A DNA stretch of 64,000 nucleotides from Macrolepiota albuminosa (Eukaryota; Basidiomycota; Agaricomycetes; Agaricales; Agaricaceae), in the NCBI GenBank assembly GCA_027475525.1, contig JAMWFC010000032.1, forward strand, positions 2,108,001-2,172,000, written 5' to 3'. Positions within the stretch are counted from its first letter, which is position 1. The number at the start of each line of letters is the position of its first letter. This document shows, in pieces, positions 1 to 10,839 of this stretch. A program made the translations under genes and the position numbers. The notes beneath the pieces were generated by a model. It ran no database searches, was not told where the DNA came from, and worked only from the letters and a program-made list of their open reading frames with translations.

Positions 1-764
1 GTTAACTGAGCAAAAGACATGCTCATATTATAGTTTTAATAAAAGCAAACACCAGGAAGTGGTTTTTAATGTGACATTCTATCAAGGCCTAGAACAATAA
101 AAGCAATTGAAGAAATAAAAAAGGCAGTGATGATGGTAAATAAGAAAGCTCTGAATAAGAAGCAAATCTTTTAATCTAGCCTACATGACAAAAATCTCTC
201 TAGAACAATAAGGATCTTTCTGTGAAAATGTCAACACAATGCATACAAGGTGGGATTATACTGAGACAAACAAACAATAAAGCTTAACTTGAAGAGCTGG
301 AGGATATGCAGCTAGGATGGTAAAGTAAAGTAGACTCTCTGAATCACATTATCACTAAATGCTCCCATGTTAGTCAGAAGATTGTATGGAAAGAAGCAAG
401 AAATGTATAAAGAAGAAAAACAAGGAAAATATAGCCAGAGCGGAATTTATTCACTGTAATAGACAGCTCTCCCATGAAGATTACAGACCCTGAAAGAAAA
501 CTCTCCTTAGATCTGACCCAGATGCACAAAATACTAAACCTAGAAGTGGCCTATTTTATATGGACACCACAATATAATAGAGTAATAAGAAAAGATGATA
601 GTTCACATTCATCACTAGAAATAACTAATAAATAGAATAAGACTCTCCTAGATGGAGCTGAGCTGGATGTCAAGCTGACAGACAGAAGGCTAGAAAAAAA
701 AACTATCCTTCAACATGTAATAATGAAAACTTGAGATGGCACAAGAATAATAGACCTGAAAGAT
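1..764. other. AT-rich DNA, no gene recognised
   Basis: AT-rich sequence with no sustained open frame on either strand and no protein motif that I recognise. Confidence 0.5.
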
Positions 765-929
765 TTGGAAGAGTCAGAAAATAGCTCACAAGGCAGGGTT
801 TTAATAGCTAGTAGGCCATATCAGAGAGACAGGTTGGATAAAATAGGCTCCGAGCTGTTAGCTCCACATACATGTATAAAGGCATTTTCTCGCAAAGACC
901 AAAATAAGCTGTCTTCTCTAATAGAAGAA

Positions 930-1003
930 CCTGATTTGAACCCCAGGTAAACAGCACAGTAGGCAAGAGGGCCTTGCCAAGGACATAGGCCATTGAGCCA
1001 TTT
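930..1003 (-). repeat. possible tRNA-derived SINE head
   Basis: On the minus strand an A-box-like TGGCTCAATGG (990-1000) is followed about 48 nt later by a B-box-like GGTTCAAATCA (932-942), the order and spacing of a type 2 RNA polymerase III promoter. The flanks do not fold into an obvious intact tRNA cloverleaf, so a tRNA-derived SINE or a tRNA relic is more likely than a working tRNA gene. The SINE body and tail, which would run toward lower coordinates, could not be delimited. A short open frame (765-950) overlaps it on the plus strand and is probably chance. Confidence 0.35.
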
Positions 1004-1014
1004 GAAATACTACT

Positions 1015-1195
1015 CCAAAAAAAAAACTCACATTCTATTTTTGAGATAGAAATAGAAATAGAAATTAAATTCCCAATTAAACCCCATATATAATTATATA
1101 AGCATTTGTCTAGACAAATGCTTATATAATCATGTGTGGAGTTTAGTTAAGAATTTAATTTTTATTTCTATTTCAAAAATAGAGTTTTCATTTGG
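1015..1195. repeat. foldback inverted repeat (MITE-like)
   Basis: A near-continuous palindrome. The two arms, about 85-90 nt each, meet at a perfect 22-nt palindrome at 1101-1122 with no spacer. The arms match with a few substitutions and small indels and are AT-rich. No reading frame lies inside. This fits a non-autonomous foldback or MITE-type element; no clear target-site duplication was found. Confidence 0.6.
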
Positions 1196-1699
1196 ACAAA
1201 GGATTATATAATTAGTTGTTGTCTTGTCAAACTTAATCAGTGTATATAGATGACTGAAATGACTGAGGTATTCCTGATTTCCAGAATGTCCCTCAATTGT
1301 ATAGTTTATCCTAATCTGTTCATCTGTCTATTTCATCCTCTCCTTGCAACAACTACTCAACCTGGTTGTCTGTATGACATATGCATACTGCAATCCTCTC
1401 ATTCAAATCAAAAGCTCTTTATTGAGCTTTGATTATTTTATTAGTACAATTAGTTAAAAACCTTGCTAGCTATTTGGAGTCAAACTATTTTCAATTTCTT
1501 GACTTGAGATGAGAACTTGACTCTATTTTACTTATATTATAGTTTGTATATATTATATATTATAAACAAATTATTCTGATTTCTGATTTTTTGATGACTT
1601 CATACTTATATTACTTTGTATGTGAATACTACTTGTAATATACTATTCCATCGCTTTAGCTAGGAGAGTCTCTTCTGAGTCAGATATCACTAAGATGTC
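1196..1699. other. AT-rich DNA, no gene recognised
   Basis: Includes a 60-codon open frame at 1250-1432 with no recognisable similarity. Nothing else stands out. Confidence 0.45.
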
Positions 1700-1989
1700 T
1701 GTCATGACCCCTCCCACCTGGAACCACCCCAGAACACTACCGGAGCTCCATCCAGGCCCCCCAACCCCATGACACAACCCCACCATCAAGGCCTGCCATT
1801 ACATAGTACCTCTGACAACTCTGCATCACAGATCCTAGGACTACCCAATGGCCTGATTGTCACTCCATGATCAACAATCAGATCACACCACGCAGCCCAG
1901 CCATCATGCATCAAGCATCAAAGGCCCATCTCCATGCCAATTTATTGTGTGCCCTGCACATGTGATTCCCAGTATACAGTCCTCTTCCA
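1700..1989 (+). mobile_element. family I LTR, 5' part (outermost layer of the nest)
   Basis: Begins TGTCATGACCCCTCCC and follows the family I LTR seen intact at 58915-59729, with many C-to-T and G-to-A differences. It stops at a TCCA where LTR Z begins; the LTR resumes at 21543 with the same TCCA. It is therefore the 5' portion of a plus-oriented LTR split by an insertion. Whether it is the 5' LTR of element G or a separate relic is unresolved, because the 3' LTR of G (31036) is a diverged subtype. Confidence 0.75.
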
Positions 1990-2771
1990 TGTAGTACTTG
2001 GTGGCAAGTATTACTGTAGTTCTGGAGCTTATTGGTAACTCAGAAAGTTCCCTCTAATCCACACTGTTGCTTGATGATAAACTTGGTGTATTGGGTGCTT
2101 CTCAGAATATCAAATACTCTGGTGGGCAGTAGAAGGTTCTCAGTCAACTCCAGCCTAAGCAGTTCACTCCCTGGGAACTACTGAGCCTTTGTTTTCCAAT
2201 AGACTTCCAAGAAGAGGTTCAATAAACTCTAGCCTAGGTGATTTACTCCCTGGGAACTACTGAGCCTTTGCCTATCAAAATGCCTGTCTATTCTCTACTA
2301 AACTTGGGCTATTTATACTGTTTTTCTGGTGCACAACTGAGCCTTTGCCTATCAAAATGCCTGTCTATTCTCTACTAAACTTGGGCTATTTATACTGTTT
2401 TTCTGGTGCACAGACCACTATCTACACATGACTCTTTTGTTGTCAACTCCCCAGCCTCAGAACATATTTGATAGTCCAATTTCCCTTTTGGGAGGCATGT
2501 TTTGGTGCCACCAGTTCCACCATTCAACTTCTTGTTCCATCATTCCTCTGGATGTCTCTGATTGCCACTTCCCCATTTGCTTCAGCTCCATTTAGCACGA
2601 TCCCATTCATAGATCCTTCTTTCTCCTTTGAGTGCTTCCCTGCATTCCATGCTTCTTTTCCTTTCCCCTTTCAGTCATGTCAAATTGGGCATTGTCAGAT
2701 CTGATCTTGATCTAGATCATCACAACTTGATCCTATTTTGTCACTTCTGCCAGCTCCCATGCTCCCCCTCC
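1990..2771 (+). mobile_element. solo LTR Z, left part
   Basis: Starts TGTAGTAC and continues at 21330 after the element A insertion, ending ...TATCA at 21542. TCCA flanks both outer ends (1986-1989 and 21543-21546), a 4-bp target duplication. No coding region is attached, so it is a solo LTR of a family unrelated to A and I. It holds an old imperfect internal repeat (about 2130-2270) and one exact 77-bp duplication. A truncated second copy of its 3' half lies at 21779-22134. Confidence 0.65.
2259..2412. repeat. 77-bp exact tandem duplication
   Basis: 2259-2335 is repeated at 2336-2412, within LTR Z. Probably an assembly overlap (see findings). Confidence 0.85.
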
Positions 2772-3289
2772 TGTAAGGGCGACCTCTAGAGGCTGTGGCT
2801 CAGTCACACAGCTGGCAGAGGGAGATCCAAAGTGTATTAGAATATATACTGACAATATCAAGGTAGCTACTCACCTGGCAGAGGGAGATCCAAAGAGAAC
2901 AAGTCTGGGGATTCCCTATGCCAGGTTGGACGCTTCTGGGGCCTCTGAAGCATGGGAAACAACTGTACAGTACAACAAAACCTTAAAAACTCGAAAATTG
3001 ACTAGCCAAACAAGTGTGCAAACAAGGGAGGAAAACTCCGGACTTTAGAAGTCAGAAAGGCAAACTCCGGCTTATCTAAGCAGCCTGGAGCGGTGCTGAA
3101 GGGCCCACACTTGTCTGAGTGATAGCTAAAGAACCAGAGCACCTCAAAGGTTGAGAATAGTACCAACAGATAGTGTTGAAGAAGTAGTAACAGCAAAATG
3201 AGAGAATGGTAGAAGAAATAAGGAAGTGAATGAAAGGAGAGTGAAGAAATAAGGAGTGAAAGAAGAAAGGAATGAGGGGTCCCCTGACA
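2772..3289 (-). mobile_element. element A 3' LTR
   Basis: Reads TGTCAGGGG...CCCTTACA on the minus strand, with TG/CA ends. It appears identical to the 5' LTR at 20807-21324. Confidence 0.92.
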
Positions 3290-3302
3290 TCACCCCCCCT
3301 CT
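3290..3302 (-). promoter_or_regulatory. element A polypurine tract
   Basis: On the minus strand a G-rich run (AGAGGGGGGGTGA) lies directly before the 3' LTR, where the plus-strand primer of reverse transcription is expected. It overlaps the very end of pol. Confidence 0.7.
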
Positions 3303-4438
3303 AGAGTGCGGCGTCTCGACGTGCTGGATAGAAGTAGTTCTGGATGGCCTGGTCTACTTTGGAAAGGGAATAGAGGCCTCTGATTGCCCAAGGAGCATCA
3401 GGATGCTGTTGATAGAATTCCCGGACCAAGGCAGGGGCATGGACATTCTCTTGTGGCTCCCAGGAAACATTCTCGATTCCATAGCCCTTCCACTTGACCT
3501 TGAACTGAAGCTTATTCCTAAAGAGTCGGCTGTCTAGGATCCACTCCACTTCGTACTCTTCTTGGTTGTTTACCAGAACTGGTGGTGGAGGTGGCTGTGG
3601 ACATCGACCTGGAATTGGATCCTCTGGGGCTGGAGAAAGCTTCACCACATTGAAGACTGGATGGAGTCGACTCATTCCACTAGGCAGCTTGAGTCGATAG
3701 GCAAGTGGGCCTACCTGTCTTACTATAGGGAAGGGGCCTAGATGACAGTGAGAGAGCTTCTGAGAAGGTTGGGTAGTGGCAATGTCAGAGGCATCCAGGT
3801 AGACTCGATCTCCAGGCTTGTACTTGGGGGCTGGAGTTCGTCCACGATCGTAGTAGCGGGCCATGTCATCCTTTGCCTTAGCTAAAGCTGCCTTGGCCTC
3901 CTCCTGGGCTGCCTTCATCCGATCTATGAACTCATTGACAGCTTCATTCTCTGAAGGTCGTCCACGAGGCTCAAATCCCATCTGAGGATGTCGACCAGTA
4001 TCTAGAAGGAAAGGAGACATCTGGGTGGCAGCGTGTACACGGTTGTTGTACTGGAACTCTGCCTCTGGTAATAGATCGTCCCAGTCATCCTGTCGTTCAT
4101 TGCAGAAGAGCCGGAGATACTGTTCTAGCTCCTGGTTGACACGCTCAGTCTGGCCATCAGACTGGGGGTGGTAGGCTGTGGAGGTGTGGAGTTTGACATG
4201 GAGGAGGCGATACAGTTCTCTCGTAAACTCTGCCACAAACTGAGGTCCGCGGTCTGAGACATAAGCATCTGACAACCCATGGAGCTTCCAGACATGCTTC
4301 CAGTACAGATTGGCAGCGCCCATGGCTGAGCAAGTAGTGTGTGTTGGAATAAAATGAGCACGCTTGCTACAGAGATCCACTACCACCATGATCGCATCAT
4401 ATCCATGAGAATCAGGTAACTCAACAATGAAGTCTACC

Positions 4439-4592
4439 GAGGCCACACTCCAACGCTCAGCTGGGATAGGCAATGGATGAAGCTGTCCCATAGGAGGCTG
4501 ATGACGAGGCTTAGTGAGGCCACACTCCAACGCTCAGCTGGGATAGGCAATGGATGAAGCTGTCCCATAGGAGGCTGATGACGAGGCTTAGT
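4439..4592. repeat. 77-bp exact tandem duplication
   Basis: 4439-4515 is repeated at 4516-4592; it breaks the frame between the integrase zinc module and core of element A. Confidence 0.95.
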
Positions 4593-4854
4593 CTGAAGGC
4601 AAAGATCACAGGTGGAGGTGTAAGAGCCAATATACCGTGACATTTGAGGCCACCAGTAATTCCGTGAAACCAGCTCCAGTGTCTTCCATCTGCCAGGATG
4701 TCCTGCAACTCGAGAGTCATGATGCTGCTCCACAATCCGCCTCCGGAGGTCTGGCAGGTTGGGAACATAAATGCGTCCCTGGAAGGTGAGAAGACCATTC
4801 TCCAGAGACCACTCGTCGGTGCGGACAGACTTCACTCCAGCTTTCTCTCGAGCG

Positions 4855-5008
4855 TGCAAGGCCATGGCAGCCTTAGCTACCAGATCTTCTTGAGCGCCCT
4901 CCCGGTTACCTTGTCGGATGTCTCGAAGGATTGCAAGGCCATGGCAGCCTTAGCTACCAGATCTTCTTGAGCGCCCTCCCGGTTACCTTGTCGGATGTCT
5001 CGAAGGAT
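4855..5008. repeat. 77-bp exact tandem duplication
   Basis: 4855-4931 is repeated at 4932-5008, in the RNase H-integrase linker of element A. Confidence 0.95.
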
Positions 5009-5633
5009 GCTCACTTCTTCTCCCTGGCCAACCACACCTTCTAGAGCACAGATAGCAAATAGTTCTGGCTTCAGAAGTACAATATTGTCATTGTCACTAG
5101 CTCCTGAACCATGGTCTGCTCGCCTAGAAAGCACATCTGGCTTACCCATGCTCCATCCCGGTTTGTGATGCAGAGAGAAGTCGAAGTTGGCCAGATACAA
5201 GGACCATCGAGCCTGTCGGCGGTTGAGTTTCTTGGCTGTCTGAAAGTACTCTAAGTTCTTGTGATCAGTCCACACCTCGAATTTATGCCTGGCACCCTCA
5301 AGGAAATGTCGCCACTCCTCAAATGACCGAATGATAGCTAGCATCTCCTTGTCATGGATCTCATAATTTCGCTCCACGGCATTGAGACTCTTGGAGTAGA
5401 AAGCCACAGGATGCCACTTACCATCCTCCCTTGACTGTTGAGAGAGAACGGCTCCAGTAGCAAAATCTGAGCTATCAGCTTCGACACGGAAGGGAGAGTC
5501 ATCATCTGAGAATATAAGGACAGGCTTTGAAGTGACTGCCTGTTTGAGGGCATCAAAGGCTGTCTGCTGTGCTGCATCCCAGTGCCAAGGAGTGTCCTTA
5601 GTGGTGAGATCGAAGAGGGGCCAGGCATGGTGT

Positions 5634-5787
5634 GAGAAATCCTGAATAAACCTCCGGTAGAAGTTGGTAAAACCCAGGAAGGCCTGAACCTCCTTCTTGT
5701 TCTTAGGCTCGAGAAATCCTGAATAAACCTCCGGTAGAAGTTGGTAAAACCCAGGAAGGCCTGAACCTCCTTCTTGTTCTTAGGCTC
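5634..5787. repeat. 77-bp exact tandem duplication
   Basis: 5634-5710 is repeated at 5711-5787, at the end of the RT domain of element A. Confidence 0.95.
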
Positions 5788-6130
5788 CGGCCACTCTGCT
5801 ACACCAGCCACCTTGACTGGGTCCATCTCAGCCATTCCATGAGAGATGATCAGTCCAAGATATTCAACCTTAGTCTGCTCAAACTCACACTTCTCTGGCT
5901 TAAGATAGAGCTGGTGCTGGCGAAGACGTTCCAGTACGATGCGTGTAATCCGACGATGCTCCTCTAGAGTCTTGGTATAGATGAGAATATTGTCAAGGTA
6001 TACACACACAACACCTTCCGCTATGAGGTCTCGGAAAATGTCGTTCATCATGGTCTGGAAGGTGGCAGGGCTATTAGTGAGGCCAAAGAACATTACCAGA
6101 GGTTCAAAGAGTCCACGATTTGTTCGGAAT

Positions 6131-6284
6131 GCTCCCTTCCACTCATCTCCTTCTTTGATGCGCACATTGTTGTAGCCTCAGCGGACATCCAACTTGGTAA
6201 AGTAGCGGCTCCCTTCCACTCATCTCCTTCTTTGATGCGCACATTGTTGTAGCCTCAGCGGACATCCAACTTGGTAAAGTAGCG
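6131..6284. repeat. 77-bp exact tandem duplication
   Basis: 6131-6207 is repeated at 6208-6284, within the RT of element A. Both copies carry the in-frame TGA. Confidence 0.95.
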
Positions 6285-7539
6285 TGCACCTTGGAGGTTG
6301 TTGACAAGCTCTGAAATGAGTGGTAAGGGGTAGCAATTCTTCACAGTCATCGCATTCAAGACTCGGTAGTCCTGAACCAGACGTAGAGATCCATCCTTCT
6401 TCTTAATGAAGAAGACTGGAGAGGCCATCAGAGACTTTGAGAGACGGATGTGACCAGAGTCTAAATTCTCCTGCAAAAAGGCATCAAGCTCATCCTGTTC
6501 TCTGGGAGAGAGTGGGTAGACCTTGCAGCTAGAGGGCTCAGCATTGGGTATAAGCTCAATTGCATGGTCCCACTGCTTACGCTCTGGCAGGGAGTCAAAT
6601 GATGCCTTAGAGAAAACATCCTCAAAGTCTTGCAGGTGATGAGGAACCGCATCTCGGAACGACTTAGGAGCAGAGTTGGCAGCAAATGCCTGAGCTAGCC
6701 GCTGGGAGGTAGTTTGGCTAGCTCTGATCTCTGCTACAGTTGGTGGAGGTCGTAACGTAGTTGCATAGATCCTATCACCTGTCTCGATAGCCTCGTCTGG
6801 GGACTCTGGGTCAGGAGCGCATCCAAATTCACCCTCGTGTCCATCTTCCATCTGGGCTTCACTCACTACACCTCGAACGTCCTCATAGAGGGCCTCTCTA
6901 TAAGGGAACGCCAAGGGAGGAGGATCCAGTAGGTCAAGGTCTGCAAAGGGGAGGTGTCCAACTCGGCAAGCCTGGATAGCAGCACGCTCACGGACTGACT
7001 CTCTGCGCTCCTCTCTCACTTCCTTAGCACATGTGGAACACCGTCGAGGGCAGCGGCTCATGCTCACCTTACCCTTGGCCCAGTCAATCTCAGGATTGTG
7101 ATCATGCAGCCAGGAGAACCCAAGTATCATGTCCTGCTTTCCTAGGCTGGTAACTGCAAAGACTGCACGCTCAGAATGAGTCTGATAACGAAGGACTAAA
7201 TCCACCACTGAGCGGATGGATCCAGCTTCATTGAGCGTACCGTCAATGTTATAGACTGGAATGGGGTGAGAGAGGGGATGGGTAGTGAGCCGGTGTTGTT
7301 CCACATAACGGGTGTCTAGGAAGAGTCCAGTAGTGCCACTGTCCAAGAGAGCTATGATGCTTCGAGTCTGCTGAGTGTCAGTTGTCTCAATCTCCACATT
7401 CAGACGCAGAGAGTTGGGAGAGGGAGTAGAAGCAACAACATAGCAACGGGGAAGGCGTCGTTCCCAAGCTGGGACACGTGGTCGTCGGACAGGAGAAGGA
7501 GGAGAAGAAGTCTTAGCGGAGGCTTGGACCAAGGGGGTA

Positions 7540-7693
7540 TTTTGTACGTCGGAGGGGGTGCTTACAGTTTCAGTCAGAGAATCAGGAGTAGGGAGCGATA
7601 CATTAGAAGACTCTACTTTTGTACGTCGGAGGGGGTGCTTACAGTTTTAGTCAGAGAATCAGGAGTAGGGAGCGATACATTAGAAGACTCTAC
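7540..7693. repeat. 77-bp tandem duplication (one mismatch)
   Basis: 7540-7616 is repeated at 7617-7693 with one C/T difference, in the pol N-terminal region of element A. Confidence 0.92.
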
Positions 7694-7705
7694 TGATTGA
7701 CATGT

Positions 7706-8559
7706 TGTCAGGTTCCGCTGAGTCGGGGGCTTTCCGGAAAAGCAACGCCCTTACGATGCGGACTTGACCTACGAATACTCGGGTGTCTGGAACTCTGAGA
7801 CTAGGATTCCGGGGTTCAAGACATGGACAGGGAAATCCCAGGAGAGGGGACTTAGTCCGGGGGTTTTGGGTGGATGGGTAACGGGGAAGTTCGGGTAGGG
7901 GTCGAGTCGTGAACCGGGGGTTCTAAGACGAGACCAAGTTAGTAAGTTAAAGTCGTGAAGTGCGTACCGGTCTTAGAGCACGTGATTATCCAAGCGTGCC
8001 AGTCAATGCGTACCAGTCAAATAGAGGGCACGCAACAATCCAAGTAAAGCAGAGTAACAGTATATGTAATATCAAGACTAGCGAATACAGCGGAGAACTA
8101 CACTATAAGTACTACGGATCGTAAAGCAGAGTAACAGTATATGTAATATCAAGACTAGCGAATACAGCGGAGAACTACACTATAAGTACTACGGATCATG
8201 TCTCGGGCTTCCAGGATGTCTGGGATGAGTTCCGGGGGTCATTGAGTAGCGGCCAGGGACTGTATACCAGGATCACGCATGTGGGGACGTGCGATCAATT
8301 GGCGCGGAGGGAGTCATGATGCATGGGGCGTGATGCGTGATGGTCGGATGCAAGCCGTGTGATCCGATCATTGATGGCGGTTGATCCCGGGGTCCGTGAT
8401 GCAGGGGTCCCGGGGGCTGGCTGATGGCGGTCATTGATGCGTGTGATGGCGGCGTCGGTAGCTGTGGGGGCGGGGTGCGCTATGGGATTGACGGAAGGGG
8501 TTCCCGGGCAGGGCTCCGGGGATGTCCCAGGGAGGTTCCGGGGGGGAGGGGTCATGACA
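7706..8559 (-). mobile_element. element B 3' LTR
   Basis: Minus-strand reading runs TGTCATGACC...GGAACCTGACA. It includes one 77-bp duplication and the TATA/start motif region. Confidence 0.92.
8044..8197. repeat. 77-bp exact tandem duplication
   Basis: 8044-8120 is repeated at 8121-8197. It duplicates the TATA-box and transcription-start region of the LTR. Confidence 0.95.
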
Positions 8560-8578
8560 TCACCCCCCCCTCAGCGCC
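8560..8578 (-). promoter_or_regulatory. element B polypurine tract
   Basis: A minus-strand run of eight or more G followed by TGA directly abuts the 3' LTR. The same arrangement is seen before the LTRs of G (31036) and C (47977). Confidence 0.7.
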
Positions 8579-8686
8579 AAGACCCTCCAAGGCGCGCGTA
8601 GCTGGAGGCTCGGACCGGACCTAGGCATGGGAACCGGCGCCTGTCCTGCCATGTAACGAAAAAAATTTTTACCATCAAAGTCAACT

Positions 8687-10487
8687 ATGTCGCGAACACC
8701 GACGCATTCGCCAATGCCCCCGCAAACAAACGAGGTCGCGCCCCTCATGGCGTGGGAAGCCCGGGACGCGCATTACCGGGCTCGCCTTGACCAGGAGCGC
8801 GTGGCGGCGCTTGTTGAGCAACGTGAGTACTCCCGCGCCGACCCTTTACCCCACTGACCTTTCCTTTTCAGAACAACGCAATGTTCTGGCCCCGGAGGCG
8901 GGTCCCAGCCGACTCCCGGAGTCAATTCCCGAGGCTGGCCCCAGCGCCCCCCTGGAGCCCCATCCGAGCCGCCCTGCGCCGACTTTCACGCGGATGACCG
9001 TGCGCCCTCCTTGTCTCCAGCCCCCTCCCTGCCCGAGATTGCCTGCCCCTCGTTTTTGCCGCTCCCGGATGGCAGTAGGGACGGTTACGGTGGTCCCCAA
9101 CGATCGGCGCGTCGCATGGGCGGACGCGTCGCAGGAGGTGTTTGAGGAGGCGCTGGAGAGGCCCTGGAGGTTGCCCTCACACAACTGGTGCGTGAGCAAT
9201 GGGCCGGTGAGTGGGTCCTTACCTTGGGTTTCCAGGCTAATTCCGGCTTTACAGTGTCTGCATTGTGCCCACCAGGTGGTACCGTGCGAGTTCGAGGTCC
9301 CGGTTCCGTTGTCCCGCCGAGACACGTCGGTGTGTGAGGCGTGCCGCGCCAACCACGAGCGGTGCTCCATCTCGGCGTTGTGGAGGGCGCGCTGCATTGC
9401 GCGGGAGCAGGGGTGGCCGCTGGAGGGGATCATCCGGAGGATGGGGGTCGAGGAGCGGAACTGGGTGGTGGAGCCGGTGGACGAGGGGTTGGAGCCGGAG
9501 GGGGAGGCGCCTGCTGCGCCCGTGCAGTTGTCCAGCGGGGGGTCGGGGGGTCAGAGGGTTGTCCGGGTGGGGGGCCGGGGCCGGCCTGTGGTCCTCTTTA
9601 CTCGCCGGGTGACCCGGGCTGGTACTGGGGGTCACAGGGGTCGAGGGGGGCGCCCTGACAAAGGGAAAAGGCGGGCGTTGCCCAGCTCCTCACCGGGTCC
9701 ATCCAAGAGGGCGCGCCTGCCCGTGGAGACCCTGCCTCCATCCCTGACCCCTTCAGTGCGCCTGTCCCTGGCGACGTTTTCTCTGTTGTCCGGGCAGCCC
9801 CTGAGCGCTGAGGTGAGGGCTTTGCAGGGGCGGTTGGAGCAGGCTGACCGGGAGAGGGAGGAGCACGAGGAGGTGGTGAGGGAGGAGGCGGCGCTCCGGC
9901 AGGGACTGGAGGAGGATCAGGAGGCGGCCCGCTGGGAGCTGGAGGAGGCGAGGGTGGCCCAGGGGGGAGTCGAGGCCCAGCTGGACGCTATGCGGGCCAG
10001 GCTGGAGCAGGGGGTGGGGATCCCGACGCAGGGTCCCTCGGGTCCGGAGTTGGTTGAGGCCCTGCGCCGGGACGTGGTCATCGGGCGCATGGCCTCCCTA
10101 AGTGAGCATCTCCCTCTTCTCGCTGTTGGGTCGACACTGACCTCTCCAGGCTAGGCTCGGGAGCATCGCCTGCTCTTAGACGGGGCTGCCGCGGCGCTCG
10201 CGTCCCTATAAGAGGGGCTCCGGTCCAAAGCAGGGGACCCCGGGGTGGAGCGGGGCCTGGACTTGTTGGGGAGGCTGGTGGTCGCGCACCGCTGGAGGAA
10301 CGTCCCGGCCCTGGGGTCGTGGTTCGAGCAAGTTTTGGACGAGGGCGAGCCACTCCCGTCCTGGGATCAATTGGCCGAGGAGGTGTGGCGGGAGCACGGT
10401 CCGGGGGGCGTGGGGGAAAACTTCCGGGGGTGGCCGAGGGGAGGGGGCGGGGAAGGTGGGGAAGGCGGTTCGGGGCCCTCGCTCTAA
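8687..10487 (+). pseudogene. antisense spliced accessory gene: Zn2Cys6-like, coiled-coil protein (element B)
   Basis: A four-exon gene on the strand opposite to gag-pol. Exons 8687-8822, 8872-9206, 9255-10101 and 10150-10487 total 1656 nt, exactly 552 codons. Introns of 49, 48 and 48 nt have GTGAGT/GTGAGC donors, CTGAC or CTAAT branch sites and CAG acceptors. Exon 3 opens with a cluster CX2CX6C-X15-CX2CX6C (Cys 158, 161, 168, 184, 187, 194), the Gal4-type pattern with a slightly long loop. Then come a basic Lys/Arg stretch near residue 293 (possible nuclear signal), a Glu-rich coiled coil (about 345-410) and a conserved Trp-rich C-terminus. Two premature stops lie in exon 4: TAG at 10152-10154 and TAA at 10209-10211. 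Homologues sit in the same place and orientation in C, D and G. DNA binding or transcriptional control is inferred from the cluster only; the family is not one I can name. Confidence 0.8.
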
Positions 10488-10590
10488 GGGCCCCCTCGTA
10501 TGTTTCTTGGTACAGAGGAGGGGGCGGGGAAGGTGGGGAAGGCGGTTCGGGGCCCTCGCTCTAAGGGCCCCCTCGTATGTTTCTTGGTAC
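10437..10590. repeat. 77-bp tandem duplication (edge mismatches)
   Basis: 10437-10513 is repeated at 10514-10590 with mismatches at the left edge. It duplicates the stop-codon end of the antisense gene. Confidence 0.88.
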
Positions 10591-10839
10591 TGTTCGTCTT
10601 CGTGGTCCCAAATCCTGTAGTATCTGTAATAGTAGAAAAATGTATATACCTGACTAATCTCATAGAGAATAGTGTAAGTAAAGTGGCGGGGAAACGGGAA
10701 AGAGTGCCTTGCCCAGAGTCCGGGGTGCTACTGTAAAAGAAAGTACTAAACGGTAGGTAAGATCTGGAAAAAAGGGAAAAGCAGTAAGTGTTCATGGGAG
10801 TTGAATCCCTGCTGAGTCCAGAGGCGGGGGTTATGCCCA
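10591..10839. other. spacer between convergent pol and antisense gene
   Basis: About 250 nt holding the facing 3' ends of two convergent genes. A homologous spacer is present in D (57770-58032) and partly in C (49860-49950). No terminator motif was assigned. Confidence 0.6.

Larger units (their letters stand above)
3301..7705 (-). pseudogene. pol: element A pol (protease-RT-RNase H-integrase-chromodomain), main part
   Basis: Polyprotein for processing, reverse transcription and integration of element A. Domains in coding order: retropepsin with DSGTT (7329-7343); reverse transcriptase from about 6420, with the catalytic box reading YLDN instead of YLDD (changed codon 5989-5991); RNase H (about 5400-5110); HHCC zinc module (about 4740-4600); DDE integrase core (about 4450-4100) including the D of VSDRGPQF and the E of TDGQTERVN; chromodomain with a VKWKGYG core (about 3560-3440). 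The first 13 codons lie at 19341-19303, beyond element B. Counting those 39 nt, removing one target-site copy and collapsing five 77-bp duplications gives 4059 nt, exactly 1353 codons. The remaining defects are one TGA in RT, present in both copies of a duplicated segment (6178-6180 and 6255-6257), and YLDN. Both fit G-to-A change on the coding strand. Confidence 0.92.

Noticed and set aside
3002..3196. 64-codon minus-strand frame within the LTR of element A
   Set aside because: Present only because the LTR happens to be open there; identical in both LTRs and overlapping the predicted U3/R. No protein similarity.
4439..8197. Reading the 77-bp repeats as target-site duplications or a minisatellite
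   Set aside because: Target duplications here are 4-5 bp. The 77-bp units have unrelated sequences at each site and share only their length.
9265..9658. Alternative long frames overlapping the antisense gene of B (9265-9612 and 9341-9658)
   Set aside because: Shadow frames of GC-rich, low-complexity sequence. The spliced frame carrying the Cys cluster is conserved in C and G; these are not.
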